Source: Phycisphaerae bacterium (GTDB taxonomy: Bacteria > Planctomycetota > Phycisphaerae > Tepidisphaerales > Tepidisphaeraceae). Taken from it: a stretch of 50,224 nucleotides of DNA. A model generated the notes under the pieces. That model made no database searches and was not told the DNA's origin. It was given only the letters and a program-made list of their open reading frames with translations. Numbering within the stretch: the first letter of the stretch is position 1; every line of letters begins with the position of its first letter. A program made the translations under genes and the position numbers. Shown here one piece after another: positions 8,729 through 17,663 of this stretch. The stretch lies in contig JAUJNJ010000009.1 of the NCBI GenBank assembly GCA_030448225.1, positions 1-50,224 of the forward strand, in the 5' to 3' direction.

Positions 8729-9844
8729 ATGGAGCCGGGAACCCCTGAAGGCGGCGGCAACGGCGGCGCGCAGGCGTCGCTCGAGCCGCTGCGCAAACAG
8801 ATCGACTCGATCGACGGCCGGATCGTGGAACTGCTGAACGAGCGGGCGCGGATCGTCGTCGACATCGGCAAACTCAAACAGCAGAGCAACGCGCCGATCT
8901 ACGCGCCCGACCGCGAGAAGTTCGTGCTGGAGAAGGTGCGCCGGCTCAACCGCGGGCCGCTGCCCGACCGCTGCCTGGAGGCCGTTTACCGCGAGTTGAT
9001 GAGCGGGTCGTTCGCGCTGGAGAAGCCGCTGAAGATCGGCTTCCTCGGCCCCGAGGGGACGTTCAGTCACGCGGCCGCCGTGCGGAAGTTCGGCGGGAGC
9101 GTTGATTACGTGCCGCTGGCGGAGATCCCGTCGGTGTTCGAGGAGGTCGTCCGCGGCCACATCGACTACGGCCTCGTCCCGGTCGAGAACAGTTTGCACG
9201 GCGGCGTGATCGACACGCTCGACTCGTTCCTCGCCAGCTCGGCCAAGATCTGCGCCGAGGTGCGCATCACCGTGCACCACAACCTCATGGCGCGCGAGCC
9301 GTGGGAGAAGGTGCGGACGATTTACTCGAAGCCCGAGGCGCTGAGCCAGTGCCGCAAGTGGCTGATGGCGACCGCGAAGGACCGCGACATCCAACCCGCC
9401 GCCAGCACCGGCAAGGCCGCCGAGATGGCGAGCCAGCAGACCGGCGTGGCGGCGATCGGCCCCGCGCTAGCGGGCGAGTTGTTCGGCCTGCACACGCTGT
9501 TCGAGAACATCGAGGACAACCCCGACAACGAGACGCGCTTCCTCGTGATCGGCCGCGAGGCCGCCCGCCGCAGCGGCGACGACAAGACGGCGATCATGTT
9601 CACCACCGCCCACAAGCCCGGCGCGCTGGCCGAGGTGCTGGACGTGTTCAAGGAGAACGGGATCAACCTGACCGACATCGAGAAGCGGCCGAGCAAGAAG
9701 GTGAACTGGGAGTACTACTTCTTCATCGACGCCCAGGGCCACGTCGACGACGACGGCATGCGCAAGGCGGTCGACGAGGCGAAGCAGCATTGCCTGCAAC
9801 TCACGGTGCTCGGCAGCTACCCCCGCGCGCTGGACGTGCTTTGA
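8729..9844 (+). CDS. pheA: bifunctional chorismate mutase / prephenate dehydratase
   Basis: Converts chorismate to prephenate and then phenylpyruvate in phenylalanine synthesis. The 371-residue protein has three domains: an AroQ-type chorismate mutase (about 18-95, LRKQIDSIDGRIVELLNERA), prephenate dehydratase (about 101-275, starting IGFLGPEGTFS, with the catalytic TRF at 269-271), and a C-terminal ACT domain (about 288-371, HKPGALAEVLDVFKENGINL). In the ACT domain the usual ESRP effector motif reads EKRP at 318-321, so phenylalanine feedback may be altered. The ATG at 8729 has AAGGA upstream; translation further upstream would run through the repeats and was rejected. Confidence 0.95.
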   Translation: MEPGTPEGGGNGGAQASLEPLRKQIDSIDGRIVELLNERARIVVDIGKLKQQSNAPIYAPDREKFVLEKVRRLNRGPLPDRCLEAVYRELMSGSFALEKPLKIGFLGPEGTFSHAAAVRKFGGSVDYVPLAEIPSVFEEVVRGHIDYGLVPVENSLHGGVIDTLDSFLASSAKICAEVRITVHHNLMAREPWEKVRTIYSKPEALSQCRKWLMATAKDRDIQPAASTGKAAEMASQQTGVAAIGPALAGELFGLHTLFENIEDNPDNETRFLVIGREAARRSGDDKTAIMFTTAHKPGALAEVLDVFKENGINLTDIEKRPSKKVNWEYYFFIDAQGHVDDDGMRKAVDEAKQHCLQLTVLGSYPRALDVL

Positions 9845-9890
9845 CCGCTTGCGATCCCCGCCGCTGGCCGCTGGCCGATGGCCAAGGGCC

Positions 9891-9960
9891 TGTCCGAACA
9901 ACCCGTAGCGGGCCCTTCGGGCCAGCGGCGAAACCGGGGGGCGTCGGGTTGTTCGGGTCG
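9891..9960. repeat. dispersed repeat, copy A
   Basis: An intergenic element with a 12-bp terminal inverted repeat (9894-9905 with 9945-9956) and an internal GGCCC hairpin. A clearly related copy lies in opposite orientation at 44731-44805, sharing the order CCGAAYAACCCG, AGCGGGCCC, GGCGAAAC and the GGGGGRCGTCG block. No protein is encoded. Confidence 0.65.
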
Positions 9961-10027
9961 GGCTCCGACGCGCGACCAGACGTCGGTGGTCACGTCCGCC
10001 CGAAAGGCCGTAAGCCGCCCGCGACGG

Positions 10028-10330
10028 TCACCGTTCCTTCCGCGACGCGGCGCCCTTCGCGCGGCCGGGGCGGGCGCTGGCGGTCGCCTCGGGGCGGCCG
10101 ACGTGGGTCTTGCGGCTCTTGGGGCTGGCCGAGGAGTTGATCTTCGCCCGCCCGCCGTAGCTGTGCGACGGCCGGCGCTTGCCGCCGCCCGACTCGCCCG
10201 CCTCCTTCCACGCCATCTCCTCCGCCTGCCGCGGCGGCACCGCCTGCTTCTTCAGTTCCATCTCGATCACGGCGGCCTTGTTGCGCTGCCGGTTCGTGAA
10301 CTTCGCCATGTCCAGGTTCTTTTTCGGCAT
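10028..10330 (-). CDS. small basic protein, 'plasmid stabilization'-type annotation family
   Basis: A 100-residue, strongly basic protein. The start is the ATG at 10330, with GAGG 7 bases upstream. The N-terminal half (MAKFTNRQRNKAAVIE, then RQAEEMAWKEAGESGG) resembles the short proteins commonly auto-annotated as plasmid stabilization proteins, which carry a Y/FTxxQxxxAxHIE start and an AExxAWxxV centre. The C-terminal half is Ser/Lys/Arg/Pro-rich and looks disordered, compatible with nucleic-acid binding. There is no partner toxin gene beside it, so a toxin-antitoxin role is not supported. Function is uncertain. Confidence 0.6.
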   Translation of the reverse strand: MPKKNLDMAKFTNRQRNKAAVIEMELKKQAVPPRQAEEMAWKEAGESGGGKRRPSHSYGGRAKINSSASPKSRKTHVGRPEATASARPGRAKGAASRKER

Positions 10331-10828
10331 CTGAAAACCTCGTCGTTTGTGACTTCGCGACCTGCGTAACCTCGTCCGTGCCGCCCGATGTCGAGCAGCC
10401 AACGCCGGACACGCTGCTGCGGGAGAGTCGCCCGAAGTGGCGCGTCCGAGAGAACCGATTTGCAAGATGCGGACCATCGCGCCACGGAAGCGGTCATCGA
10501 AATAAACGAACGAACGATCGTGAAGTCGCTTTGTGAAACGGATGACGTAGCTGGCCTCGGCGAGTTGACGAGAAGCGACATGGCGACTCGAACGGAGCGA
10601 ACGTACGCGGGAACGAGCACGGCGTGCCGCCCGCCGCCGCACGCCCGCGCGGCGAGGCTGCCGGCGGAGGATCCGGCACAACGTCGTCGTGCCGGGGCCC
10701 TCGACTTATTGCCGCGCTGCAAGAGGTTCGGGACGTGGCGAGCCCGGCTGTCGGGGATGGTCCGTCGTCTATGGCCGCGATTCACCTGGCTCGATGTCGA
10801 GGTGACCGGCCGATCGGGGAGGGGCATT
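10331..10828. other. intergenic region, nothing recognised
   Basis: About 500 bases between the small basic protein gene and the tRNA. Composition is somewhat less GC-rich in the middle (10480-10580). No frame with a family signature, no hairpin of note and no repeat copy was found. Confidence 0.45.
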
Positions 10829-10900
<72 letters not shown>

Positions 10901-10950
10901 GAGCGGCGGCGGCGGAGGCGGCGGCGCGCCTTGCGCCGGCGGACGGGGCG

Positions 10951-11289
10951 CTATTGTATCGGCCCGCGGGTGCCGCGGTAGATCAGCGGCAACGCCGTCA
11001 GCAGGCAGACGCCGCTGAAAACGCAGACTGCGAGCGCGAACATGATCTGCAGGCCCTCGTCGATCCCGCGGCTGTACTCCGCCAGCGTCACCACGCCGAT
11101 CAGCAGCACCGCCGCCCCGAGCACCGCCAGGGCGAGACCGGCCATGGCGGACGTCGGCGTGTGCCGCACACGTGTCGCCGGCGTCGCGTAGCCGAGCGTG
11201 AGCGGGTCGGGCGCGGCCGGTTGCGGCGCGGCCGGCGCGGGCGCCTTGGCCGGGTCCGTCGTCTCGATCCAAGCGTGTCCGGTCGTCAT
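10951..11289 (-). CDS. small membrane protein with Pro/Ala-rich N-terminus
   Basis: A 112-residue protein starting at the ATG at 11289, with GGGGAGG 6 bases upstream. Residues 1-45 are Pro/Ala-rich and probably disordered in the cytoplasm. Two transmembrane helices follow at about 48-70 and 80-102 (AMAGLALAVLGAAVLLIG, then ALAVCVFSGVCLLTALP). No family was recognised. It starts 20 bases after the pyrC stop and could share that transcript. Confidence 0.55.
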   Translation of the reverse strand: MTTGHAWIETTDPAKAPAPAAPQPAAPDPLTLGYATPATRVRHTPTSAMAGLALAVLGAAVLLIGVVTLAEYSRGIDEGLQIMFALAVCVFSGVCLLTALPLIYRGTRGPIQ

Positions 11290-11309
11290 GGCAACCTCCC
11301 CTGCCGCTG

Positions 11310-12593
11310 TCATCCGTGCGGCTTCAGTTCCCACTTCACGTCGCCGCCCACGATCGTCGCCACGGCCCGGCCGGTCACCCGCCAGCCGTGGAACGGGCAG
11401 TTGCGGCTCTTGCTGGCGAACTGCTCCTTGTCGATCGTCCACTCCATCCGCGGGTCGATGATCGTCACGTCCGCGTCGGCGCCGACGCGCAGCGTTCCCT
11501 TGTTGAGGCTAACGATCTGCGCCGGCCGCGTCGACATCAGATCGATCAGCTTCATCCAGTTGACGTGCCCCGGCTCGATCAGCGCCTTGACGTACAGCGG
11601 CAGCGCGCAGTCTAGGCCGATGATGCCGAACGGCGCGAACGGGAACTCCAGTTCCTTCTCCTCCGCCAGGTGCGGCGCGTGGTCGGTGGCGAGGATGTCG
11701 ATCGTGCCGTCGACGATCCCCTCGATGCACGCCCGCACGTCGTGGGCCGTGCGCAGGGGCGGGTTCATCTTGTAGTTCGTGTCGTAGCCGCGGCACGACT
11801 CGTCGGTGAGCAGCAGGTGGTGCGGCGCGGCCTCGGCGGTGACGGGCTGGCCGTCGCGCTTCCCGCGGCGGATCAGTTCCACGCTGCCGGCCGTGCTGAT
11901 GTGCTGGACGTGGTACTTGCAGCCGATCGTGCGGTTCAGCAGCAAATCGCGGCCGATCATGAGCTGCTCGGCCTCGGCGGGGATGCCGCCGAGGCCGAGC
12001 GTGGCCGACATCACGCCCGCGTGCATCGAGCCGCCGGTGAGGCTCGGGTCCTCGCAGTGCTGCATGAGGACCGCGTCGAACATCTTCATGTACTGCAGCG
12101 CCTTGCGCATGACCGACGCGTCGGCGACGCCCACGCCGTCGTCGCTGAACGCGATCGCGCCGCGCTGCCGCATCGACCCGATCTCGGCCAGTTCCTTCCC
12201 CTCGCGCCCCTTCGTGACCGCGCCGACCGGGTAGACGTTGGCGAGCCCCGCCCGCTGCCCTTGGCGGAGGATGAAGTCGACCTGCCCCTCGTTGTCGAGC
12301 GACGGCTTCGTGTTCGGCATGCAGCAGACGGTCGTGAACCCGCCCGCGACCGCCGACGCCGAGCCGGACGCCACGTCCTCCTCCTCCTCGTCGCCGGGCT
12401 CGCGGAAGTGGACGTGGATGTCGAGCAACCCCGGCGTGACGAGCCGCCCCTTCGCGTCGATGACGCGGTCGGCCCTGCCGAGGTCGGAGCCGACGGCGGC
12501 GATCTTACCGTCGCGAACGAGGACGTCCGCCTCGCGCTCGAGCGACTGCGACGGGTCGATCACTCTGCCGTTCTGGATGAGAAGTGAAGCCAT
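11310..12593 (-). CDS. pyrC: dihydroorotase PyrC (class I type)
   Basis: Cyclises carbamoyl aspartate to dihydroorotate in pyrimidine synthesis. The 427-residue amidohydrolase has the first zinc motif DIHVHFREPG (H60, H62), MPNT at 92-95, later metal ligands near H179 and H231, and the catalytic aspartate D304 in ATDHAPH. The length and the metal motifs match the class I bacterial enzyme rather than the inactive homologue PyrX, which lacks them. It is the last pyrimidine gene in a minus-strand run of pyrR, pyrB, a glycosidase-like gene and pyrC. The start has no clear ribosome binding site; it lies 39 bases after the preceding stop, so translational coupling is possible. Confidence 0.93.
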   Translation of the reverse strand: MASLLIQNGRVIDPSQSLEREADVLVRDGKIAAVGSDLGRADRVIDAKGRLVTPGLLDIHVHFREPGDEEEEDVASGSASAVAGGFTTVCCMPNTKPSLDNEGQVDFILRQGQRAGLANVYPVGAVTKGREGKELAEIGSMRQRGAIAFSDDGVGVADASVMRKALQYMKMFDAVLMQHCEDPSLTGGSMHAGVMSATLGLGGIPAEAEQLMIGRDLLLNRTIGCKYHVQHISTAGSVELIRRGKRDGQPVTAEAAPHHLLLTDESCRGYDTNYKMNPPLRTAHDVRACIEGIVDGTIDILATDHAPHLAEEKELEFPFAPFGIIGLDCALPLYVKALIEPGHVNWMKLIDLMSTRPAQIVSLNKGTLRVGADADVTIIDPRMEWTIDKEQFASKSRNCPFHGWRVTGRAVATIVGGDVKWELKPHG

Positions 12594-12632
12594 GTGTCTG
12601 TGTTGCCGGCGAGGTCGTGCGCCCCGCTCCGG

Positions 12633-14327
12633 TCACTCGATCGGGTCGAAGTAGTGGAGGTCCGTGCCGAAATGCTCCATCGCGACCACGGCGTCGCCGC
12701 GGAGGCGGACGCGGATGTCGTGCGTGCGGTGACGCAGCACCAGTTCCCGCGCGGGCAGGTCGAACTTCACCTCCACCGCGTGGCCGGGCGGACAATCCGT
12801 GAGGACGAGGTAGCCGTTCTGCCACTGCGGCGGGTGCGGAGCGCCACGTAGCACGACACGCGACCGCTCGACCCACGCCGGCAGGCGAACCAGCAGTGGC
12901 CCCGCCTTCTTCGGCATAACGCTGAGGACGTCGTGCGTGTAGGGCGACTCGACCTTGACATCGGCCGTCTCGTGATCGAACAGCAGGTTCACGCGCCCGG
13001 CCGGTCCCGCGACGGCGGCGTACGCGGCGCAGAGGGAGTCGACCGCCCCGCCGACGATGTCCATGTTGAAGCTGATGTGGTCGGCGCCGAGCGGCTGATG
13101 GCCGTACGGCGCGGGGAAGCCGAACGCGCCGAGGTGGCGCTCGGCCACGCTCGGGCCGTCGCCGACGGGCGGGCCCTTCGGGATGAACGACGTGTCGCGC
13201 AGCTGGCACGGCAGCAGGTGCGCGCGGAGGATCAACTCGGCGCGATCGAAGTAGTCGGCGTGTCCCCACCGGCCGAGGATGAGCGCCGTCTCGAGGATGT
13301 CGCCGGTGTTGTTCGCCTCGCCGCGGTCGGGGCTGGCGTTGGGGGAACTGCTCTCGATCGACCAGCCGATCGCGTCGCTGACTTGCCGCAGGCCGTTGTC
13401 GAAGAAGCGCCTCACGCGCTCCATCAGCGGCGCGTCGCGCGTCAGCTCGGCGAGTTGCGCGAGCGAGGACATCGTGCACGTCGTGGAGTGCGTGTGCGTG
13501 CCGAACCGGCCGGAGTCGTACGAGCCGTCGGCGAAGAACGCGTCGGCCAGTACCTTGTCCTTCAGCACGAGCGCGAGGCGCAACGCGGGCTGGTGGCCGG
13601 TGGCGGCGTAGTACTTCACGAGCGGCCCGATCGCCCGCGCCAGGCCGAACATGAACGGGTGGACGACCTCCACGAGCTGAAGGCCGAGCGTCCCCTCGAT
13701 GTGTTTCCGGTTCCACCCCTTGTCCGGGTCCCACAGTTCAAAGATGGCGGCGATGCTCCGCTCGGCCGTATCGCGCGCCTTCGCAGAGTCGCGGTAACGG
13801 GCGAGCGCGTAGAGCGCGTGAAACCCCTCGCGGACGTTGTGCGGCACGAACCGGACGAGTCGGCCGCCGACGCGGTCGCGGTTCAGCGGCAGCGGGATCT
13901 TCCCGCCGAAGGAGAAGAACGCGGCCCGCGCGTGCTTGTCGATCACCGCCGGGTCGACCTTCACGCCCGCTACCGCCTCGGCGTGGAGCAGCGCGTTGAG
14001 GTGCCGGCCGGGGACGTGGGACTCGGAGTGCGTGTCGTTGAACGCGAGGAAGACGTTGGGGCGGACCTGCGACCCGAAGAACGGGATGTCGTTGTCGGCC
14101 GGGTCGAAGACGCTCGCCATCGTGCGACAGCCCAGCGCGACCGCGGCGCGGATGTCGGTCGTGTTCACGTCGGCCAACTTCCCCGGCGCGGCGGTCGGGA
14201 CGGTCGAGGGCGACGCAGCGTTCGCATGGGAGGATCGCCCGCGCGTCGCCAACGCCAGCGACGCCGCGCCGGCCGCCGCGAGCAACGCGCGGCGCGAGGG
14301 CTCTGGATTCGTCGTCTCGTCTCGCAC
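12633..14327 (-). CDS. Tat-exported glycoside hydrolase-like protein (GH127/DUF1680-like)
   Basis: A 564-residue protein with a twin-arginine signal (SRRALLAAAGAASLALA, RR at 12-13), so it is exported folded. Residues about 60-400 have repeated helical hairpins with aromatic and His residues, as in an (alpha/alpha)6 barrel (NDTHSESHVPGRHL, ELWDPDKGWNRKHIEGT, GTHTHSTTCTMSS). Residues about 420-564 are beta-rich and contain VRLPAWVERSRVV, reminiscent of the beta-sandwich of GH127 arabinofuranosidases. The activity is inferred only. The GTG start at 14327 has GAGAGGG upstream. It sits unexpectedly between pyrB and pyrC on the same strand. Confidence 0.6.
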   Translation of the reverse strand: MRDETTNPEPSRRALLAAAGAASLALATRGRSSHANAASPSTVPTAAPGKLADVNTTDIRAAVALGCRTMASVFDPADNDIPFFGSQVRPNVFLAFNDTHSESHVPGRHLNALLHAEAVAGVKVDPAVIDKHARAAFFSFGGKIPLPLNRDRVGGRLVRFVPHNVREGFHALYALARYRDSAKARDTAERSIAAIFELWDPDKGWNRKHIEGTLGLQLVEVVHPFMFGLARAIGPLVKYYAATGHQPALRLALVLKDKVLADAFFADGSYDSGRFGTHTHSTTCTMSSLAQLAELTRDAPLMERVRRFFDNGLRQVSDAIGWSIESSSPNASPDRGEANNTGDILETALILGRWGHADYFDRAELILRAHLLPCQLRDTSFIPKGPPVGDGPSVAERHLGAFGFPAPYGHQPLGADHISFNMDIVGGAVDSLCAAYAAVAGPAGRVNLLFDHETADVKVESPYTHDVLSVMPKKAGPLLVRLPAWVERSRVVLRGAPHPPQWQNGYLVLTDCPPGHAVEVKFDLPARELVLRHRTHDIRVRLRGDAVVAMEHFGTDLHYFDPIE

Positions 14328-14521
14328 TGCGCCCTCTCGGTTTGTCCGGTCCGCGCGCCTCGCCCGGCCCGCGTACGTGCGGACGCTCGACGGTCGAGTT
14401 GCATTCCCGCTGAAGCGGGCACGCCGCGCTTGGGATCGCGCGGGGTCGGCTTACCGATGACGCGCGGGGGCATCACCCGTCTGACGCTCTCGCGACCCGC
14501 ACGCGCGTTTGGGGTTCGAGG

Positions 14522-15484
14522 TCAGCCACCGCCGCCACTGTTACCGCCGGACGCCTGCGTCACGAGGTAGAGCACGGCCATGCGGACGGCCAAGCCGTTC
14601 GTCACTTGTTGGAGGATGCCGCTCTGCGGGCCGTCGGCGATGTCGGACTGGATCTCCACGCCGCGGTTCATCGGGCCGGGGTGCATGACGAACACGTTGG
14701 GCTTGCAGCGGAAGCGGTCCCACGTCAGGCCGAAGAAGCGGGTGAACTCGCGCACGCTGGGGAACTGGCTGCTCTTGATCCGCTCGAACTGCACGCGGAG
14801 CATGTTGATCACGTCGACCTGCCCGATCACTGAGTCGAAGTCGTGCACGACCCGCGCCGAGCTGCTCGAACGACCGCGGCAGCAGCGTCGGCGGGCCGAC
14901 GAGGACCACCTCCGCCCCGAGCTTCGTCAGCGCGAACAGGTTCGACCGCGCCACCCGGCTGTTCGCCACGTCGCCGACGATCGCCACCCGCAGCCCCTCG
15001 ATCCGCCCGAACCGCTCGCGCATCGTGTACAGGTCGAGCAGGCCCTGCGTCGGGTGCTCGTGCGCGCCGTCGCCGGCGTTGACGACGCTGCACTTCACGG
15101 TCCGCGACAACAGCTCCGCGGCCCCGGCCGCCTGGTGGCGGATCACGATCACGTCGACGCCCATCGCCTCGATGTTGCGGGCCGTGTCGATGAGCGTCTC
15201 GCCCTTGGAGACGCTGCTCCCCTTCTCCGAGAAATCGATCACGTCGGCTGAGGCGGCACGGGCGGCGAGCTCGAAGCTCGTGCGCGTCCGCGTGCTCGCC
15301 TCCCAGAACGCGTTGACGACGACCCGCCCCCGCAGTGCCGGCACCTTCTTCACGCTGCGGGTCGACACCTCCTTGAACGTGTCGGCGGTGTCGAGCACGA
15401 AGCGGATCTCGTCGGCCGATAGCTCCTCGAGCCCGAGCAGGTGCTTGCGCGTCCAGCGGATGTCGGGGGCGGGTTCTCGGGCAT
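14522..15484 (-). CDS. pyrB: aspartate carbamoyltransferase catalytic chain PyrB (frameshifted in this sequence)
   Basis: Condenses carbamoyl phosphate with aspartate. The carbamoyl-phosphate loop [10 protein letters not shown], the KGETLIDT segment, HPTQGLLDL and the MHPGPMNRG motif near the end are all present. They lie in two frames, with a one-base shift at about 14850-14860 (after FEQLGA; the next frame resumes with HDFDSVIG). A second shift near 15468, in a C-run, separates the likely ATG start at 15484 from the conserved [15 protein letters not shown]-terminus. All active-site motifs are intact and the gene is normally essential for de novo pyrimidines, so sequence error is likelier than a true pseudogene. 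A Gly-rich tail closes the protein. Confidence 0.85.
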
Positions 15485-15597
15485 GCGCGGTCGTTCTCGT
15501 GCGGTCGATTGCGGGCTTTCCCGTACCGGTTCATCGTTCGAGCGGTCGAGGAGCGGCTCTCGCTTGCCTCACCGTTCTTCGCGTCGCGCTGCGCCCC

Positions 15598-15710
15598 CGT
15601 TTAGCCGGCGGCTCGAAGAGCGGCGCCTCGTCCGGGATCGGAGCGTCTCGTCCCCGTGCGTCGCGTCCGATCGCGCGCGACGCGCGCGCTCTGCGAGCGG
15701 CGGCTAAACG
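15598..15710. repeat. palindromic element with GTTTAGCC ends
   Basis: Terminal arms 15598-15625 and 15682-15710 are imperfect inverted copies ending in CGTTTAGCCG, with an internal CTCGAAGAGC hairpin near the left end. A copy of one arm occurs at 26857-26890. It lies between pyrR and pyrB on the transcribed strand, where it could affect relative expression, but I see no PyrR-binding consensus in it. Confidence 0.6.
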
Positions 15711-15717
15711 TCGGGCG

Positions 15718-16260
15718 TCACGGCGCGTTGCGCGGTTCCACGATGATGCCATCCGGGCCCTCGTCGGTCTCGTGGAACTTCACCTTCACCCGGTGCGTCC
15801 GCGGCACCTCCGGCAGCCGCAGGCCGACGTAGTCGGGCTGGATCGGCAGCTCGCGCCCGCCCCGGTCGACGAGGACGGCCAGGCGGAACACGCTCGGGCG
15901 GCCGACGCCGCGGATCGCGACGCGCGCGGCGCCGACGCTGCGGCCGGTCACCAGCCCGTCGTCGACGAGCAGCAGCGGGTTGCCGTCGACCCGCAGGTCG
16001 AGCCGCGTCGGCCGCACGAGCGGCCGCGGGCCGATCTCCGAGAGGTCGTCGCGGTAGAGCGTGATGTCGAGCACGCCGCGCCCGAGGTGCGCGTGGCCGT
16101 GCCGCTCGAGCATCGGCGCCAGGCGGTGCGCCAGCGTCTCGCCGCGCGTGCGGATCCCGACGACGTTCAGCGGCTGCGCGGGCGCGAAGTCGGCCCGGAT
16201 CGACGCGACGAGGTCGTCGATCATGCGCCCCACGGCGGCCCGGTCGTACTCGTCATGCAT
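15718..16260 (-). CDS. pyrR: PyrR-type uracil phosphoribosyltransferase / pyrimidine regulator
   Basis: A 180-residue type I phosphoribosyltransferase. The PRPP-binding loop is LLLVDDGLVTGRS at residues 96-108 (the classical PyrR loop reads VDDVLYTGRT). The N-terminal IRTRGETLAHRL and LDITLYRDDL segments are typical of PyrR. PyrR senses UMP and either attenuates pyr operons by binding the leader RNA or acts as uracil phosphoribosyltransferase. Position at the head of the pyrB-pyrC run supports the identity. I see no clear PyrR RNA-binding loop upstream, so regulation here is unproven. Confidence 0.87.
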   Translation of the reverse strand: MHDEYDRAAVGRMIDDLVASIRADFAPAQPLNVVGIRTRGETLAHRLAPMLERHGHAHLGRGVLDITLYRDDLSEIGPRPLVRPTRLDLRVDGNPLLLVDDGLVTGRSVGAARVAIRGVGRPSVFRLAVLVDRGGRELPIQPDYVGLRLPEVPRTHRVKVKFHETDEGPDGIIVEPRNAP

Positions 16261-16407
16261 CGGCGGCGGAAGGTATGCGAGACGCGGCCGAAAGACAATC
16301 GCCGTCCCAGTTCAACGACATGCCCCGCCCGCACAATAAATGTCAAGATATTGCCATAACGGCGGGTTGGGGCGAAGAGTGTCTAAGCGTACCGCCGCCG
16401 GCAGGGT

Positions 16408-16486
16408 GTCATCCTGAGGTACCCCGAAAGATCTCCCGCGGATCTCGCCGGAACCACGGGAGATCCTTCCCTGCGCTCGGGATGAC
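16408..16486. repeat. palindromic element between pdxH and pyrR
   Basis: Arms 16408-16438 and 16457-16486 pair over about 30 bases: GTCATCCTGAG opposite CTCGGGATGAC at the ends (10 of 11), and AAAGATCTCCCG opposite CGGGAGATCCTT inside (11 of 12). It is just past the pdxH stop and ahead of pyrR, so it might work as a terminator. The long arms with conserved ends look more like a mobile palindromic repeat. Confidence 0.7.
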
Positions 16487-16516
16487 GTGCTCCGCGAACC
16501 GGCACTTTTGGAAGTC

Positions 16517-17185
16517 CTAAGGCGACAGGCGCCGGAGCGTCCAGCCGGCGTCGGTCTGCGTGTAGAGCAGGCGGTCATGGAGCCGCGACGGGCGGCCCTG
16601 CCAGAACTCGACGCGCTGCGGCACGACGCGGTAGCCGCCCCAGAAGTCCGGCAGCGGTACGGGGCCGTCGGCGAAGCGGGCCGTCAGCTCCGCCTCGCGC
16701 CGCTCGAGCGCGTCGCGGCCGGTGATCATCTCGCTCTGGCGCGACACCCACGCCCCCACCTGCGCCGACACCGGCCGCGAGCGGAAGTACGCCTCGCTCT
16801 CGGCCCGGCTCGTCCGCTCGACGCGCCCCTCGACCCGCACCTGCCGCTCGAGCGGCTGCCAGTAGAAGCAGATCGACGCGCGCGGGTTGGCGTCGAGCTC
16901 CCGCCCCTTGCGGCTGTCGTAGTTCGTGAAGAACGCGAACCCCCGCGCGTCGAACCCCTTCAGCAGCACGACCCGCGCCGAGGGCATCCCCGTCGCGTCG
17001 GCCGTCGCCACCGTCATCGCGTTCGCCTCGGGCACGCCCGCCGCCTGCGCGTCGGCGAACCACCGCGCGAACTGCTCGACCGGGTCCGCCAAGACGTCCC
17101 CCTCTTCGAGGTGCCCGCGGCCGTAGTCGATGCGAAGGTCCTGCGAGACGAGCGGGAGGATGGGATCGTTCGGCGTGTCAGACAT
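16517..17185 (-). CDS. pdxH: pyridoxamine 5'-phosphate oxidase PdxH
   Basis: An FMN-dependent oxidase that makes pyridoxal 5'-phosphate from pyridoxamine or pyridoxine phosphate. The 222-residue protein has the FMN-binding core [28 protein letters not shown] and [14 protein letters not shown] in the normal order. The C-terminal family signature is present as [12 protein letters not shown]. The length is that of the classical family. It precedes pyrR on the same strand, separated by a palindromic element. Confidence 0.95.
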   Translation of the reverse strand: MSDTPNDPILPLVSQDLRIDYGRGHLEEGDVLADPVEQFARWFADAQAAGVPEANAMTVATADATGMPSARVVLLKGFDARGFAFFTNYDSRKGRELDANPRASICFYWQPLERQVRVEGRVERTSRAESEAYFRSRPVSAQVGAWVSRQSEMITGRDALERREAELTARFADGPVPLPDFWGGYRVVPQRVEFWQGRPSRLHDRLLYTQTDAGWTLRRLSP

Positions 17186-17242
17186 AAGTGGCGGCGATCG
17201 CCATTACGATGGCCGGCCCCATTCTACGGACTTCCGCCGCCG

Positions 17243-17548
17243 TTACTCCAACCCGACTGGCGAAGGACGTAGGGAACGGGGTCGCCCTTCCGGCGCCGAC
17301 GGCCGCGGCATCCGTTGCCGATGATCCGCGTCCGCGTCGGCCAGGAGGTGCCGATCGTGACGGCCGCCGAGGTGGTCCGGCAGCAGCCGGACGTTCCCCC
17401 AGTCCCGGTGGCGGGCTGGGTCGGGCGTGCGGCCGAACGGGAGGAAGTCGTATCCGTGCCGCCGCGCGTACGCCCGCCACGCCGGGCCCGACAGCCGCCC
17501 GACCGCCGCGACGGCGGGCGTGGCGAGGGTGATCAGGGCGACGCGCAT
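17243..17548 (-). pseudogene. remnant of a GMA12/MNN10-like glycosyltransferase
   Basis: About 60 residues read as the N-terminus of a galactosyltransferase of the GMA12/MNN10 (GT34-like) pattern: MRVALITLATPA, then AYARRHGYDFLPFGRT, then DPARHRDWGNVRLL. A DxDA metal-binding motif follows (ADADAD) and then the frame degenerates; one base later an IIGNG continuation appears in another frame. There is no room for the remaining two thirds of such an enzyme before pdxH. It is therefore a truncated and probably dead copy. Confidence 0.45.
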
Positions 17549-17663
17549 TGCAGATGCGACAGATTGCAGTCTTTGCGACTATGCAAGGGAAGACGATCAC
17601 AAATCGCCAGCCTCCGCTCAGGGGCTCAACAAACTCCGTTCAGTGGTCGCACGGCAATGCTGC

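Noticed and set aside
10028..10330. Toxin-antitoxin module suggested by the 'plasmid stabilization' type name
   Set aside because: The small basic protein stands alone, with no second small gene beside it, and the family name is an annotation habit rather than evidence.
16261..16407. PyrR-dependent attenuator upstream of pyrR
   Set aside because: I could not find the PyrR RNA-binding loop or competing antiterminator pairing; only the palindrome at 16408-16486 is present.
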